A stretch of DNA of 64,000 nucleotides from Acinetobacter brisouioides (GTDB lineage Bacteria; Pseudomonadota; Gammaproteobacteria; Pseudomonadales; Moraxellaceae): assembly GCF_004331075.1 (NCBI RefSeq), contig NZ_SJNX01000002.1, positions 1-64,000 of the forward strand, written 5' to 3'. Below, in pieces: positions 44,165-54,077 of the stretch (position 1 is the stretch's first letter; each line of letters starts with the position of its first letter). A program made the translations under genes and the position numbers. The notes under the pieces are model-generated. The model did no database searches. It had not been told where the DNA came from and saw only the letters and a list, made by a program, of their open reading frames with translations.

Positions 44165-45231
44165 TATGGCGTTGCTCCACTTTTCTTTTCTCTTAAAACT
44201 GTCAGATATTGCTGTACTGCTTGGTTATGCTCTGCCAGAGTTGCACTAAATTTATGCCCGCCATTGCCTGTTGCGACAAAATAGACATTATCAGAATGGT
44301 CGGGATGCATGGCTGCTTCAATGGCTTTTTTGCTCGGAAGTGCAATCGGGCTTGGCGGCAAGCCTGCCATGGTATAGGTGTTGTATGCGGTTGGCGTACG
44401 TAAATCGTCTTTGGTGAGTTTACCTGTGTATTTATCACCCATTCCATAAATCACTGTTGGGTCGGTTTGCAAACGCATTCCTTGTTGCAAACGGCGGATA
44501 AACACACCTGCGACTTGATTTAACTCGCTGTTCAGGCTGGTTTCTTTTTCAATAATGGATGCCATGGTCAAGGCTTCATATTTATTTTTATATGGTAAAT
44601 TCGGATCGCGATTTGCCCATGCAGCATCTAAGTTTTCCATTTGATGCTGATACAAATCCAGCAAAATTTTCTTGTCCGTTTCACCCTTGTTATAAAAATA
44701 GGTATTTGGTGCAAACAGCCCTTCAAGATTGGAATATGGAATGCCAAGTGCCTGAACCATTTGATCTTGTGGCAAATTAACCACTGTTTTTTCAATCAAT
44801 GGATCTTTGCGTAATTTATCAATCAACTGCTGAAAGGTTGTACCGTCAATTACCAAAATACGGCTCATTTGCGCATTGTCAGCATTGGACATCATGCTTA
44901 AAACCTGACGCACACTCATGCCACGTTTGACTTCATACACCCCTGCTTTGAGCGTGTCATGAATCATCAGTTTTTGATAAATTTTGAGTACCCACGGGAA
45001 ATGAACTTTATGCTGTCTGGCAAGTCGATCAATCAAGCGCGAGTAATTATCTCCCGCATTGATCGAAACAAATTGCTTCTCACCCTGAACAGGGTAGGCA
45101 CGCCAAAGACTTGATGAAAATACCAACAACATAATGACACATGCTGTCACAACGCATGCCGCAATAAATTTTGTTGTTTTGAAAAAAGGCGTTTGCTTTT
45201 TTCTTGATTTTTTAGATTTCAGATTTGCCAT
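44164..45231 (-). CDS. mltG: Endolytic murein transglycosylase MltG
   Basis: 355 residues. One N-terminal membrane helix (about 22-46) and a YceG domain with EKETSLNSELNQVAGVFIRRL (catalytic Glu) and RLQTDPTVIYGMGD, ending in AGLPPSPIALPSKKAIEAAMHPD. It cuts nascent glycan chains and is thought to end strand elongation. It starts 3 nt after pabC stop. Confidence 0.96.
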   Translation of the reverse strand: MANLKSKKSRKKQTPFFKTTKFIAACVVTACVIMLLVFSSSLWRAYPVQGEKQFVSINAGDNYSRLIDRLARQHKVHFPWVLKIYQKLMIHDTLKAGVYEVKRGMSVRQVLSMMSNADNAQMSRILVIDGTTFQQLIDKLRKDPLIEKTVVNLPQDQMVQALGIPYSNLEGLFAPNTYFYNKGETDKKILLDLYQHQMENLDAAWANRDPNLPYKNKYEALTMASIIEKETSLNSELNQVAGVFIRRLQQGMRLQTDPTVIYGMGDKYTGKLTKDDLRTPTAYNTYTMAGLPPSPIALPSKKAIEAAMHPDHSDNVYFVATGNGGHKFSATLAEHNQAVQQYLTVLREKKSGATP

Positions 45232-45234
45232 AGC

Positions 45235-46053
45235 TTATTGGATTTGATCAAGTTGAAGGTCTTTAAACAACTGAATTGCATGAGATGTGCTTAAATTGGT
45301 GTTCATTAAATGCTGGGCTATCTGCATAGGATGCAAGGCATTACAAAAAAATAATGCTTCAACACGATGCAAATCAGCTTGAAATAGCTCAATGGCATGG
45401 CATTCAATTCCTGCATGTTGCATACGTTGCAAAATTTCTGCCCGCATTACACCATGCACGCCATTATACTCAAGATCAGGCGTCACCCACTGATTATTCA
45501 TCAGAATAAAACAATTGCTGCTGATTCCTTCAACAATTCGCCCCTGAATATCTAAAACCAGTGCTTCATCAAGTTGTTTTTCGACCGCTTCTTTCTTTAA
45601 AAGTACCTGTTCTAAACGGTTTAGGGTTTTTAGACCACAAAGCTGCGGCATGGTTAAACCGATACGCTGATCCAGCACACCAACTTGTGATACATAGCTA
45701 AAACCACAATCTGCCACCTTGGTTAGTGGATAATAAAATACATATACATCGGCAGGATGATCGGGCAAAGCGTAGCCACGCTGCCCTTCTCCACGGCTGA
45801 TGATGATTTTCAGTGTGCCATTCAGCTCAGTTTCTATACATCTTAACTGCTTCAAAGTCTGATCAATCAACGATAAATCGACTTGCAATCCCATACGCTG
45901 GCAGCACTCTTGTAAACGCTGTAAATGTCTGTCCCACAATTGAATTTTATTTTGCAAAATTTTTGCCGTGGTAAAGCAGCCATCCCCATAATGAAAAGCT
46001 CGGTCTAGCAAGGAAATTTGTGGCTGTGCCAGTGCATTTTTAAAGCATTGCAT
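45235..46053 (-). CDS. pabC: Aminodeoxychorismate lyase
   Basis: 272 residues of fold-type IV PLP enzyme. The PLP Lys lies in GLKTLNRLEQVL, and LDRAFHYGDGCFTTAKI opens the protein, with EGISSNCFILMNN near the cofactor phosphate site. It releases pyruvate from aminodeoxychorismate to give p-aminobenzoate for folate. This is metabolically fitting beside heavy THF use in the window but it is a general housekeeping location. A short intergenic region separates it from the divergent sbp. Confidence 0.93.
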   Translation of the reverse strand: MQCFKNALAQPQISLLDRAFHYGDGCFTTAKILQNKIQLWDRHLQRLQECCQRMGLQVDLSLIDQTLKQLRCIETELNGTLKIIISRGEGQRGYALPDHPADVYVFYYPLTKVADCGFSYVSQVGVLDQRIGLTMPQLCGLKTLNRLEQVLLKKEAVEKQLDEALVLDIQGRIVEGISSNCFILMNNQWVTPDLEYNGVHGVMRAEILQRMQHAGIECHAIELFQADLHRVEALFFCNALHPMQIAQHLMNTNLSTSHAIQLFKDLQLDQIQ

Positions 46054-46221
46054 GGGGTTTATCCGCTAGGCAATTGATTTTGTAGCTTAGTTTAAAAACT
46101 TCTATCTAAATTCTATTTCTCTTTTCTTCATATCAAATTCTATTTTTATTATTTTTTTAGATTTTAATCTCATCGTATGCTTCTTTTCATGAAAGATGCA
46201 CCCAATATGAAGGAAAAGAAA

Positions 46222-47235
46222 ATGCAACGAAATCAATTAAAAGTCGGATTACTCGCAGCGCTACTGTCATTTTCATCTATGAGCTTTGCTGCAAAAGACT
46301 TTCTAAACGTTTCTTATGACCCAACACGCGAATTGTATGTCGATATTAACAAGCAGTTTGGTACATACTGGAAAAAACATACTGGCGAAGATGTGAATTT
46401 CCGTCAATCTCATGGCGGTTCAGGTAAACAAGCCCGTGCTGTGATCGATGGCTTAAATGCCGATGTCGTGACCTTGGCACTTGCCGCAGATATCGACGTA
46501 ATTGCAGACAAAGCCAAGCTGTTACCACCAGACTGGCAAAAGAAACTACCGCAAAACTCAACACCATACACATCAACAATTGTGTTCTTGGTTCGTAAAG
46601 GCAACCCAAAACACATTAAAGACTGGAATGACCTCGTTAAACCAGGCGTCGATATTATTACGCCAAACCCAAAAACTTCAGGTGGCGCACGCTGGAACTA
46701 CCTTTCAGCTTGGGCTTGGGCAAAACATCAACCAGGTGGCAACGACAAAACCGCACGTGAGTTTGTTGCCAAAATTTATCAGCACACCAAAGTGTTAGAT
46801 TCGGGTGCGCGTGGTGCAACCACAACATTTGCTGAACGCGGGATTGGTGATGTGCTGTTGGCTTGGGAAAATGAAGCACATTTAGCAGTACGTGAGCAAC
46901 CGGGTAAATTTGAAATTATCACACCCTCATTGTCAATTTTGACTGAACCACCTGTCGCCATTGTTGAAAAAAATGCACAGAAAAAAGGCAACCTTTCTTT
47001 AGCAAAAGGTTATCTGAACTTCCTTTACTCACCTGCGGGGCAAAACATTATTGCACGTAATTTCTACCGTCCACGCGACCCAGCGGTGCTGAAAAAATAC
47101 AGCACTGTCTTTAAGCCACTCAAACTGGTGACGATTGATCGTGAATTTGGCGGCTGGAAAAAAGTTCAGAAAGAACACTTTGAAAATGGCGGGGTATTTG
47201 ACCAAATCGTTCAAAGCAACAACGCCAAGAAATAA
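46222..47235 (+). CDS. sbp: Sulfate ABC transporter substrate-binding protein
   Basis: About 337 residues from ATG 46222, chosen because AAGGA lies 7 nt upstream; the frame opens at 46177. The signal peptide ends at SSMSFA-A. Family blocks are [42 protein letters not shown] and [12 protein letters not shown]. It delivers sulfate or thiosulfate to the CysTWA channel in the inner membrane. First gene of the sulfate cluster. Confidence 0.94.
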   Translation: MQRNQLKVGLLAALLSFSSMSFAAKDFLNVSYDPTRELYVDINKQFGTYWKKHTGEDVNFRQSHGGSGKQARAVIDGLNADVVTLALAADIDVIADKAKLLPPDWQKKLPQNSTPYTSTIVFLVRKGNPKHIKDWNDLVKPGVDIITPNPKTSGGARWNYLSAWAWAKHQPGGNDKTAREFVAKIYQHTKVLDSGARGATTTFAERGIGDVLLAWENEAHLAVREQPGKFEIITPSLSILTEPPVAIVEKNAQKKGNLSLAKGYLNFLYSPAGQNIIARNFYRPRDPAVLKKYSTVFKPLKLVTIDREFGGWKKVQKEHFENGGVFDQIVQSNNAKK

Positions 47236-47262
47236 TCTGTTCAGCAACACGGGAGTAAGCGC

Positions 47263-47856
47263 ATGATTCATCATTTAATCGTACCGGGTGTCGGTGGAAG
47301 TGACGAACAGCACTGGCAGTCTTGGCTACAACGCCAGTTGCCAAACAGCTCCCGTGTGCAACAAAACTGGCAACAACCGATTTTGCAACAATGGGTTGAA
47401 CAATGGGTGGCACATGTAGACAGCATCCATGAACCGATTCAAGTCATTGCACATAGTTTCGGTTGCCTGACCAGTTTGGCTGCCTTAGCACAGCACCCTG
47501 AATTACAGGAAAAAATCAACAATCTGATTTTAGTTGCACCTGCTAACCCTGCACGGTTTAGTGAAACAGGTTTTGCCCAACCGGGACAAAACACTTACCT
47601 CAACTATTTTGAACAGCTTCAACTTGAAATCTCAAGCCTGATGCTGATTAGTGAAAATGACCCTTGGCTGGCATTTGATGATGCACTGCATCTGGCAGAG
47701 GTATGGAAATTTCCGTATCTCAATATGGGTCAGGTCGGACATATCAATGTGGCATCGGGTTTTGGCGCTTTTCCACAAATTCTGCCATTTATTGAGCAGC
47801 CTTATTTCTCTCCCTGTTCGCGAATGCCCTGTTTGAGTAAGGCTTTACCGCATTAA
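47263..47856 (+). CDS. RBBP9/YdeN-family alpha/beta hydrolase
   Basis: 197 residues. The nucleophile elbow is IAHSFGCLTSL (Ser in GxSxG-like HSFGC), with an N-terminal VPGVGGSDEQHWQSWL and a C-terminal His region GQVGHINVASGFGAFP. Cofactor-free serine hydrolase; substrate unknown. It sits between sbp and cysT inside the sulfate cluster, 27 nt after sbp, so it may be co-transcribed. Confidence 0.87.
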   Translation: MIHHLIVPGVGGSDEQHWQSWLQRQLPNSSRVQQNWQQPILQQWVEQWVAHVDSIHEPIQVIAHSFGCLTSLAALAQHPELQEKINNLILVAPANPARFSETGFAQPGQNTYLNYFEQLQLEISSLMLISENDPWLAFDDALHLAEVWKFPYLNMGQVGHINVASGFGAFPQILPFIEQPYFSPCSRMPCLSKALPH

Positions 47857-47920
47857 TTCCGCAATTTATGTCTGATCTGAGTTTGTTTGTGGTGATCCAT
47901 CATCACCATTGAGGTATTCC

Positions 47921-48754
47921 ATGTTACAAGGTAAACGGGTGCTCCCCGGTTTTGGACTCTCTTTGGGTTTTACCCTACTGTATCTATCAATTATTGTACT
48001 CGTGCCATTATCTGCCATATTTATTAAATCTTTAGGCATTGGCTGGAGTGGTTTTTGGGAGATTATCAGCTCTGCACGTATTTTAAAGGCGTTGCAACTG
48101 AGTTTTACCACCGCACTTGCCGCAGCATTGATCAATGTATTTTTTGGCTTATTGCTGGCGTGGTGTTTGGTTCGTTATCAATTTTTTGGCAAACGCGTGG
48201 TCGATGCTTTAATTGATTTACCTTTTGCGTTACCAACTGCGGTTGCAGGGATTGCCCTAACCTCTTTATATGCATCTACAGGTTGGATCGGTCAATATTT
48301 AGAACCGTTAGGAATTAAAGTTGCCTACACCCCGCTTGGCATTACCCTTGCGCTGGTATTTATTGGTTTACCTTTTGTGGTGCGTACAGTTCAGCCTGTA
48401 CTGAGTGATCTGGAAACCGAACTTGAAGAAGCGGCTTCAGCACTTGGTGCAAACCGCTGGCAAACCATTCGCCATGTGATTTTTCCCATCGTTCTCCCTG
48501 CCATCTTTACAGGTTTTGCTTTGGCATTTGCACGTGGTGTAGGTGAATACGGCTCTGTTATTTTTATCGCAGGGAACCAACCATTTAAAACCGAAATTGC
48601 GCCACTCATGATCATCTCTCGCTTAGAAGAATACGATTATGCGGCAGCCACCACGATTGCTGTCATCATGCTTCTGATTTCCTTCGCGATTTTATTCCTG
48701 ATTAATATTTTACAAGCATGGGCAACACGTCGTACAGGGAGAGTGACTTCATGA
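47921..48754 (+). CDS. cysT: Sulfate ABC transporter permease CysT
   Basis: 277 residues from ATG 47921; GAGG lies 6-10 nt upstream, and the TTG at 47909 is less likely. Six transmembrane segments and the EAA loop [25 protein letters not shown]. With CysW it forms the inner-membrane channel. Its stop overlaps the cysW ATG. Confidence 0.94.
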   Translation: MLQGKRVLPGFGLSLGFTLLYLSIIVLVPLSAIFIKSLGIGWSGFWEIISSARILKALQLSFTTALAAALINVFFGLLLAWCLVRYQFFGKRVVDALIDLPFALPTAVAGIALTSLYASTGWIGQYLEPLGIKVAYTPLGITLALVFIGLPFVVRTVQPVLSDLETELEEAASALGANRWQTIRHVIFPIVLPAIFTGFALAFARGVGEYGSVIFIAGNQPFKTEIAPLMIISRLEEYDYAAATTIAVIMLLISFAILFLINILQAWATRRTGRVTS

Positions 48755-49638
48755 GTACGTTAAGCAATAGCCAAAACTATGCAATACAACTGCAAAAACG
48801 TGATGCAACGCGTGAACCAAAATGGGTACGTTACCTGTTACTGAGCATTGCCCTGATCAGCTTTTTAGGTTTACTGATTTTACCGCTGATCTTGGTGTTT
48901 GTAGAAGCATTTCACCAAGGGGTTAATGTTTACCTGCAAGCTTTGATTGATCCAGATACTTTGTCTGCGGCAAAGCTAACTTTACTCACTGCCGTAGTTG
49001 CTGTACCGATTAATGTGGTGTTTGGTGTCGCTGCGGCTTGGACAGTAGCCAAGTTCCAGTTTAAAGGCAAAATTATTTTAACCACCATTATTGATATGCC
49101 ATTTTCAGTATCTCCTGTGATTGCAGGTCTGATGCTGGTGCTGATTTTTGGAACACAAGGTTGGGCGGGTGAATGGCTACAAGAGCATGACATCAAGATT
49201 TTATATGCTGTTCCTGCCATTATTTTAGCCACGGTATTTATTACTGTACCCTTTGTTGCCCGTGAATTAATTCCGCTGATGCAAGCACAAGGCAATGAAG
49301 AGGAAGAAGCCGCGATTTTACTCGGCGCATCGGGATGGCAGACATTCTGGAAAATTACCCTGCCGAATATTAAATGGGGTTTGCTCTATGGTGTGATTCT
49401 GTGTAATGCACGGGCAATGGGTGAGTTTGGTGCGGTGTCTGTGGTGTCAGGACATATTCGTGGTGAAACTAATACCCTGCCGCTGCATGTCGAAATTCTC
49501 TACAACGAATACAGCTATAGCGCAGCCTTTGCCGTGGCATCGTTACTGGCATTTCTTGCGATTATTACCCTGATTATTAAAACATGGGTGGAAGTACGTC
49601 AAGAAGAACTCAATGCCCAGTTAAACAAATCGAATTAA
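48751..49638 (+). CDS. cysW: Sulfate ABC transporter permease CysW
   Basis: 295 residues from ATG 48751 (overlap ATGA with cysT; GGAGAG upstream). About six membrane helices and the coupling loop [23 protein letters not shown]. It ends 15 nt before cysA. A 33-nt longer frame start at 48718 lies inside cysT and is unlikely. Confidence 0.94.
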   Translation: MSTLSNSQNYAIQLQKRDATREPKWVRYLLLSIALISFLGLLILPLILVFVEAFHQGVNVYLQALIDPDTLSAAKLTLLTAVVAVPINVVFGVAAAWTVAKFQFKGKIILTTIIDMPFSVSPVIAGLMLVLIFGTQGWAGEWLQEHDIKILYAVPAIILATVFITVPFVARELIPLMQAQGNEEEEAAILLGASGWQTFWKITLPNIKWGLLYGVILCNARAMGEFGAVSVVSGHIRGETNTLPLHVEILYNEYSYSAAFAVASLLAFLAIITLIIKTWVEVRQEELNAQLNKSN

Positions 49639-49653
49639 TTTTGGAGTGCCCTC

Positions 49654-50709
49654 ATGAGTATTCAAGTTAAAAATATTGAAAAAAACTTTGGTGCATTTCA
49701 TGCGCTAAACAATATCAGCCTCGACTTTCCTGAAGGTCAATTGGTTGCTCTGCTTGGCCCATCAGGTTGCGGGAAAACCACCTTATTACGGATTATTGCA
49801 GGGTTAGAAAGCGCCGACTCGGGTCAGGTCATTTTAGAGGGGCAAGATGCCACAAATACCCATGTACGTGAGCGTCAAGTCGGTTTTGTATTTCAGCACT
49901 ATGCCCTGTTTCGTCATATGAGCGTGTTTGACAATGTTGCTTTTGGTTTACGTGTACGTCCACGTGCCACACGTCCATCGGAAAGCGAGATTAAACAACG
50001 CGTTAATGCTCTGCTCGACTTGGTACAACTTGGCTTTTTAGCAGACCGCTATCCTGCACAGCTTTCAGGCGGTCAGCGTCAGCGCATTGCTTTAGCACGC
50101 GCACTGGCTGTTGAACCACGAGTGTTACTGCTCGATGAACCTTTTGGTGCGCTCGATGCTAAAGTACGTAAAGAGCTGCGCCGCTGGTTACGCCATTTGC
50201 ATGATGAACTACACATTACTTCGATTTTTGTGACCCATGATCAGGAAGAAGCCTTGGAAGTGGCAGATCAAATCGTGGTCATGAATAAAGGTAATATCGA
50301 ACAAATTGGCTCACCACGCGAAGTTTATGAAAAACCTGCAACACCGTTTGTGTTTGATTTCTTGGGACATGCCAACCGTTTTGAAGGTGAACATCAGCAA
50401 GGTACTCTCATTCTGGGTGAAGATCGGTTACATTTAGCTTCGCACCATCCTCAAGGCTCACTGATTGCCTTTGCTCGTCCACACGAACTGAGTGTCTATC
50501 AACAACCTATAGACAATGCCATTCAAGCAACTTTTGTACGTGAAGTTTGGGTTGCAGGTAAAGTTTTTCTTGAGTTACAAGATCGACAAGGCAAGATTAT
50601 TGAAGCAGTATTAACGGCAGAGCAAGCGAAGCTACAAAACTTTCAACCCAATCAATCTGTTTGGGTGAAAATCAATCATTTACATTTATTTGAACATCAT
50701 GCGGCATAA
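49654..50709 (+). CDS. cysA: Sulfate/thiosulfate ABC transporter ATPase
   Basis: 351 residues. Walker [10 protein letters not shown], signature [15 protein letters not shown], Walker [20 protein letters not shown] and a C-terminal TOBE-type domain (about 240-351). It energises CysTW. GAGTGCC precedes the ATG. Confidence 0.95.
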   Translation: MSIQVKNIEKNFGAFHALNNISLDFPEGQLVALLGPSGCGKTTLLRIIAGLESADSGQVILEGQDATNTHVRERQVGFVFQHYALFRHMSVFDNVAFGLRVRPRATRPSESEIKQRVNALLDLVQLGFLADRYPAQLSGGQRQRIALARALAVEPRVLLLDEPFGALDAKVRKELRRWLRHLHDELHITSIFVTHDQEEALEVADQIVVMNKGNIEQIGSPREVYEKPATPFVFDFLGHANRFEGEHQQGTLILGEDRLHLASHHPQGSLIAFARPHELSVYQQPIDNAIQATFVREVWVAGKVFLELQDRQGKIIEAVLTAEQAKLQNFQPNQSVWVKINHLHLFEHHAA

Positions 50710-50748
50710 CAATTTGCCCAATTTAAGATTTTTTAGTGGTTAGCAATT

Positions 50749-51672
50749 ATGAATTTTCAACAATTACGCATTATTCGCGAAACGGTACGTCAAGATTTTA
50801 ACTTGACGGAAGCCTCTGCAGCACTGTACACCTCCCAGTCAGGTGTCAGTAAACACATTAAGGACTTAGAAGACGAGCTTGGCGTACAACTTTTTATTCG
50901 TAAAGGTAAACGCTTGCTTGGGCTAACTGAACCAGGTCAGTCTTTACTGGGTATTGTAGAACGCATGCTGATTGATGCAGACAATATTAAACGCCTTGCC
51001 GATGACTTTAACAAAGTCGATGAAGGTACGTTGACCATTGCTACCACACACACGCAGGCACGTTATGTACTACCGCCGATTGTGAATTTGTTTAAGCAGG
51101 CCTTCCCTAAAGTTCACCTGATTTTACAACAAGCCAGCCCTGCGGAAATTGCCAATATGCTGCTACAAGGCGAAGCGGATATTGGCATTGCAACCGAATC
51201 GCTGATCGTTGAAGATAATCTAGCAAGCGTGCCTTACTATAACTGGCAGCACAGCCTGATTACACCATTTGACCATCCTTTGACTCAGCTTAAAGAAATC
51301 ACACTACAAGATGTCGCTCAGTATCCTGTGATTACTTATCATGGCGGTTTTACAGGACGTTCTAAAATTGACCAAGCGTTTGATGCTGCTCAGGTCGATG
51401 TTGATATCGTTATGTCAGCTCTCGATGCTGATGTCATCAAAACCTATGTAGAACTCGGCATGGGCGTGGGAATTATTAACGATGTAGCATATGACAGCGA
51501 ACGCGATTACCGCTTAAAACAAATTAAAACCGATCTATTTGGTTTAAACACCACATGGATTGCTGTTCGCAAAGGGCATTTGCTCCGTGGTTATGGTTAT
51601 GAATTTATTTCGTTATGCTCGCCCGATGCGGACATTCAAGCACTCAAAAAAGTTGCTTATCCTGACTATTAA
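50749..51672 (+). CDS. cysB: CysB-family LysR regulator
   Basis: 307 residues. The N-terminal helix-turn-helix (NLTEASAALYTSQSGVSKHIKDLEDELG) and a CysB-type sensor domain (TIATTHTQARYVLPPIV, then HGGFTGRSKID) match CysB/Cbl, which activate sulfur-assimilation genes. It follows cysA by 39 nt and probably controls this cluster. CysB and Cbl cannot be told apart without a comparison. Confidence 0.88.
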   Translation: MNFQQLRIIRETVRQDFNLTEASAALYTSQSGVSKHIKDLEDELGVQLFIRKGKRLLGLTEPGQSLLGIVERMLIDADNIKRLADDFNKVDEGTLTIATTHTQARYVLPPIVNLFKQAFPKVHLILQQASPAEIANMLLQGEADIGIATESLIVEDNLASVPYYNWQHSLITPFDHPLTQLKEITLQDVAQYPVITYHGGFTGRSKIDQAFDAAQVDVDIVMSALDADVIKTYVELGMGVGIINDVAYDSERDYRLKQIKTDLFGLNTTWIAVRKGHLLRGYGYEFISLCSPDADIQALKKVAYPDY

Positions 51673-51698
51673 TTATTAATAAATTCCATTTTTTACAT

Positions 51699-51730
51699 GC
51701 CGAATCTCCAACTTTTTTTTGGAGTTCGGC
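51699..51730 (+). terminator. Hairpin after the cysB-like gene
   Basis: GCCGAATCTCCAA and TTGGAGTTCGGC pair with one bulge around a T-rich loop 27 nt after the stop. No T run follows the stem, so terminator activity is uncertain. Confidence 0.45.
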
Positions 51731-51774
51731 TTGCATCTCATCTTCACGTATAATAAAAACAAGAGACGATAAAA

Positions 51775-52524
51775 ATGGATACCCATGCTATGACAGCCTA
51801 CAAAATTCACGTCATTGATGTAAAAAATGATTTAAAAAATTATATCTGGCTGATTGAGCATACACCTTCGCATGAAGCGGTCATTATTGACCCGACTTCA
51901 GCACAACTGGTACTTGATTACTGCGCACAGCAGCAACTTAAACCAAGTCAAATCTGGCTCACACACTGGCACAAAGATCATATTGGTGGTGTTCCTGCAC
52001 TACTTACAGCACATGCGATTCCAGTATATGGACCACGTGCCGAACTCAGTAAAATTCCAATGCTAAGCGTTCCCCTCGATCAGCATAGCCAAGTGAAATT
52101 TCACGACCTTGAAGTAGAAATTATTGAGGTCCCAGGACACACCCTCGGGCATATTGTGTATTACATTGAAAACCTCGATGCCGCCTTTGTCGGAGACACT
52201 TTGTTTGCCATGGGCTGTGGTCGTGTGTTTGAAGGGAGTTACGAGCAAATGTTTCATTCGTTACAACGACTGGCTGCATTACCTTCCCAAACTCAGGTCT
52301 ACTGCACTCACGAATATACACTTGCCAATGCCAAATTTGCGCTCAGCGTAGAACCAGACAATGTTGCCTTGCAGCAACGTGCTGATCATGTAGAGCATTT
52401 ACGCTATTTAGACAAGATTACGTTACCAAGCAGCATAGAGCAGGAACTTGCCACCAATCCATTCCTAAGGGTATCTTCTGCTGAAGATTTTCAGCGCTTA
52501 CGAGAACTCAAAGACAATTTTTAA
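51775..52524 (+). CDS. gloB: Hydroxyacylglutathione hydrolase (glyoxalase II)
   Basis: 249 residues. Metallo-beta-lactamase motif THWHKDHIGG (usual THHHADH; the second His is Trp here), VPGHTLGHI, FVGDTLFAMGCGRVFEG and CTHEYTLANAKFAL. It hydrolyses S-lactoylglutathione to lactate and glutathione, clearing methylglyoxal. The Trp replaces a non-ligand position between the metal histidines, so activity is still expected. Confidence 0.92.
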   Translation: MDTHAMTAYKIHVIDVKNDLKNYIWLIEHTPSHEAVIIDPTSAQLVLDYCAQQQLKPSQIWLTHWHKDHIGGVPALLTAHAIPVYGPRAELSKIPMLSVPLDQHSQVKFHDLEVEIIEVPGHTLGHIVYYIENLDAAFVGDTLFAMGCGRVFEGSYEQMFHSLQRLAALPSQTQVYCTHEYTLANAKFALSVEPDNVALQQRADHVEHLRYLDKITLPSSIEQELATNPFLRVSSAEDFQRLRELKDNF

Positions 52525-53088
52525 ATCAGTTTAATGCAACCGAAGTTTGCTGAAAGTTTTTACTCAACATATTGAAAATAAAAAAATCATGATAATCGAG
52601 TCTTACTTTTTTGACTGGTATGTCTGAATGAACTTTCAGATCCACTTGCATCCTCAAAATCTATTTTGAGGATGCTCATTACCAACTCAGCTAACTACCA
52701 TCATTTTTTCATGTATTGAAATCTTGACCTCAAACATGCAACTGGCATTGCTGCATATCCAATGATGCCTACACATTTAATATTTAACTCTGATTAATGT
52801 AATAAATTTTTACATAATTTACATGCCGAATTTTAGTCAAAATCATGCGACTAAAAAACCAACCAACAAAATGTAACGCACTGATATTTTTAGTATTGAT
52901 TAAAAATATCAGTTGCAAAAATATTAAAAAAACTCACACATTTGCACTCAAATCGTTCTTTATTTTAGCAACTCGGATCTTTTTTTGCAGATCGTCAAAA
53001 TAATTTATAAATCTCCCCTTTAAAAAAGCTGAAGACAGCCTTATAAATAATTAAAATTGTTTGTTGTTTTTGTTTTGAGGATTTAGCC
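52525..53088. other. Gene-free interval with three hairpins and a repeat copy
   Basis: No gene is supported. Besides repeat copy C it holds two strong inverted repeats: 52648-52675 (GCATCCTCAAAAT-CT-ATTTTGAGGATGC, 13 bp) and 52880-52913 (ACTGATATTTTTA, loop, TAAAAATATCAGT, 13 bp). A weaker 8-bp stem lies at 52832-52857. None is followed by a clear T run. Confidence 0.6.
52548..52616 (+). repeat. Dispersed intergenic repeat, copy C (core only)
   Basis: 69 nt aligning without gaps to 31110-31178, about 55 positions alike by eye, including AAAGTTTTT-CTCAACA, ATCAT-AT and GAGTCTTAC-TTTTTTGACT. The second block seen in copies A and B is not recognisable here; a hairpin (52648-52675) takes its place. 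Confidence 0.72.
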
Positions 53089-53292
53089 ATGAAAAAAGTT
53101 GTTAAAGCAAAGAATTTGATTGCCTTTCGTATTTGGTTAGAAAAATTAGGGTATTCAGTAAAGAACTTGGCAGATGGTAAAGGTTTTACCTTTAGCTTTA
53201 AAAAAGAATATGGTTTGGTGACGTATGATTTATCAGGCAATGCTTTAGCAATGCAATTGGGTGAGGAATTTGAAGATCACCTTAAAGCATAA
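53089..53292 (+). CDS. Conserved hypothetical small protein
   Basis: 67 residues with a basic start (KKVVKAKNLIAFRIWLEKLGYSVKNL) and a Phe/Lys-rich middle; no signal peptide or membrane segment. GAGGAT lies 6 nt before the ATG. The terminator 60 nt downstream supports a real, separately transcribed gene. I do not recognise the family. Confidence 0.65.
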   Translation: MKKVVKAKNLIAFRIWLEKLGYSVKNLADGKGFTFSFKKEYGLVTYDLSGNALAMQLGEEFEDHLKA

Positions 53293-53352
53293 CTATTTTA
53301 CGTTCTACAATGATTGGCTAAAATAATATAAGAGAGGAAAAGGATTTCTCGC

Positions 53353-53381
53353 AAAAAGGGCTCATCGTTGGGCTCTTTTTT
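53353..53381. terminator. Bidirectional terminator between the small gene and the tRNA array
   Basis: AAAAAGGGCTC and GGGCTCTTTTT pair with two wobbles, giving A and T tracts on both sides. It serves the rightward small gene and the leftward tRNA transcript. Confidence 0.8.
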
Positions 53382-53425
53382 ATGCGCATAAAAAAGCAAG
53401 ATATTTTATCTCACCTCTTTGAATA

Positions 53426-53510
53426 TGGTGGGGGCGAAGAGACTCGAACTCTTACACTTTGCGGCGCTGGAACCTAAATCCAGTGCGTCTACCAATTTCG
53501 CCACGCCCCC
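53426..53510 (-). tRNA. tRNA-Leu(UAG), copy 1
   Basis: 85 nt with encoded CCA. The acceptor stem GGGGGCG/CGCCCCC is perfect, the anticodon loop UUUAGGU gives UAG, and a long variable arm is present. It differs from the other two copies by one base in the variable arm (AAAGTG against AAGGTG). Confidence 0.95.
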
Positions 53511-53531
53511 ATCTGGGTACATCAATTTTTT

Positions 53532-53605
53532 TGGCAGAGGATCAAGGACTCGAACCTTGACGAACGGTTTTGGAGACCGTCATGCTACCATTACATCAAT
53601 CCTCT
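53532..53605 (-). tRNA. tRNA-Trp(CCA), copy 1
   Basis: 74 nt with encoded CCA. The acceptor stem AGAGGAT/ATCCTCT is perfect, the anticodon loop CUCCAAA gives CCA, and the T arm is CAAGG-TTCGAGT-CCTTG. It differs by one base in the D arm from the second copy. Confidence 0.92.
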
Positions 53606-53625
53606 ACATCTGCCTTTTCAGGCAC

Positions 53626-53654
53626 AAAAAAAGCAAGAAATATCTTGCTTTTTT
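53626..53654 (-). terminator. Terminator hairpin inside the tRNA array
   Basis: AAAAAAGCAAGA-AATA-TCTTGCTTTTTT is symmetric and terminator-like on both strands. It lies between the second tRNA-Leu and the first tRNA-Trp, and a broken remnant (AAAAAAGCAAGATATTTT) lies past the last tRNA-Leu. Confidence 0.75.
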
Positions 53655-53659
53655 AAATA

Positions 53660-53744
53660 TGGTGGGGGCGAAGAGACTCGAACTCTTACACCTTGCGGCG
53701 CTGGAACCTAAATCCAGTGCGTCTACCAATTTCGCCACGCCCCC
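53660..53744 (-). tRNA. tRNA-Leu(UAG), copy 2
   Basis: 85 nt, anticodon UAG, with encoded CCA. Same acceptor and anticodon arms as copy 1; identical to copy 3 as far as compared by eye. Confidence 0.95.
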
Positions 53745-53763
53745 ATTTGGGTACATCAAATTT

Positions 53764-53837
53764 TGGCAGAGGATCAAGGACTCGAACCTTGACGAACGGT
53801 TTTGGAGACCGTCATGCTACCATTACACCAATCCTCT
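53764..53837 (-). tRNA. tRNA-Trp(CCA), copy 2
   Basis: 74 nt, anticodon CCA, with encoded CCA. It differs from copy 1 by one base in the D arm (GGTGTAA against GATGTAA). Confidence 0.92.
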
Positions 53838-53886
53838 ATAGACTTTGCTTTCGCATTGTCAATCTAAAACCACTTAAAGTTTTAGA

Positions 53887-53971
53887 TGGTGGGGGCGAAG
53901 AGACTCGAACTCTTACACCTTGCGGCGCTGGAACCTAAATCCAGTGCGTCTACCAATTTCGCCACGCCCCC
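53887..53971 (-). tRNA. tRNA-Leu(UAG), copy 3, first in the transcript
   Basis: 85 nt, anticodon UAG, with encoded CCA. It lies closest to the promoter-like sequence at 53985-54011. Confidence 0.95.
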
Positions 53972-53984
53972 GATGGATGTGTAT

Positions 53985-54011
53985 ATTATAGATGAGCTTA
54001 GACGATGACAA
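53985..54011 (-). promoter_or_regulatory. Sigma-70-type promoter of the tRNA array
   Basis: On the minus strand TTGTCA and a perfect TATAAT are separated by 15 nt, 14 nt before the first tRNA base. The spacer is shorter than the optimal 17. Confidence 0.55.
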
Positions 54012-54077
54012 GCCTTTTTTCCCAAAAAATAGCCCAAACGCTTAAATATCAAACAAAAAATGCGTTTACGGCTATTT

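Noticed and set aside
53419..53841. 140-codon frame over the tRNA genes
   Set aside because: It is the antisense reading of the tRNA-Leu/tRNA-Trp repeats, and its repetitive protein simply mirrors the duplicated tRNAs.
53419..53971. CRISPR-like periodicity
   Set aside because: The regular 227-234-nt spacing comes from whole tRNA genes, not short repeats with spacers, and no cas gene is present.
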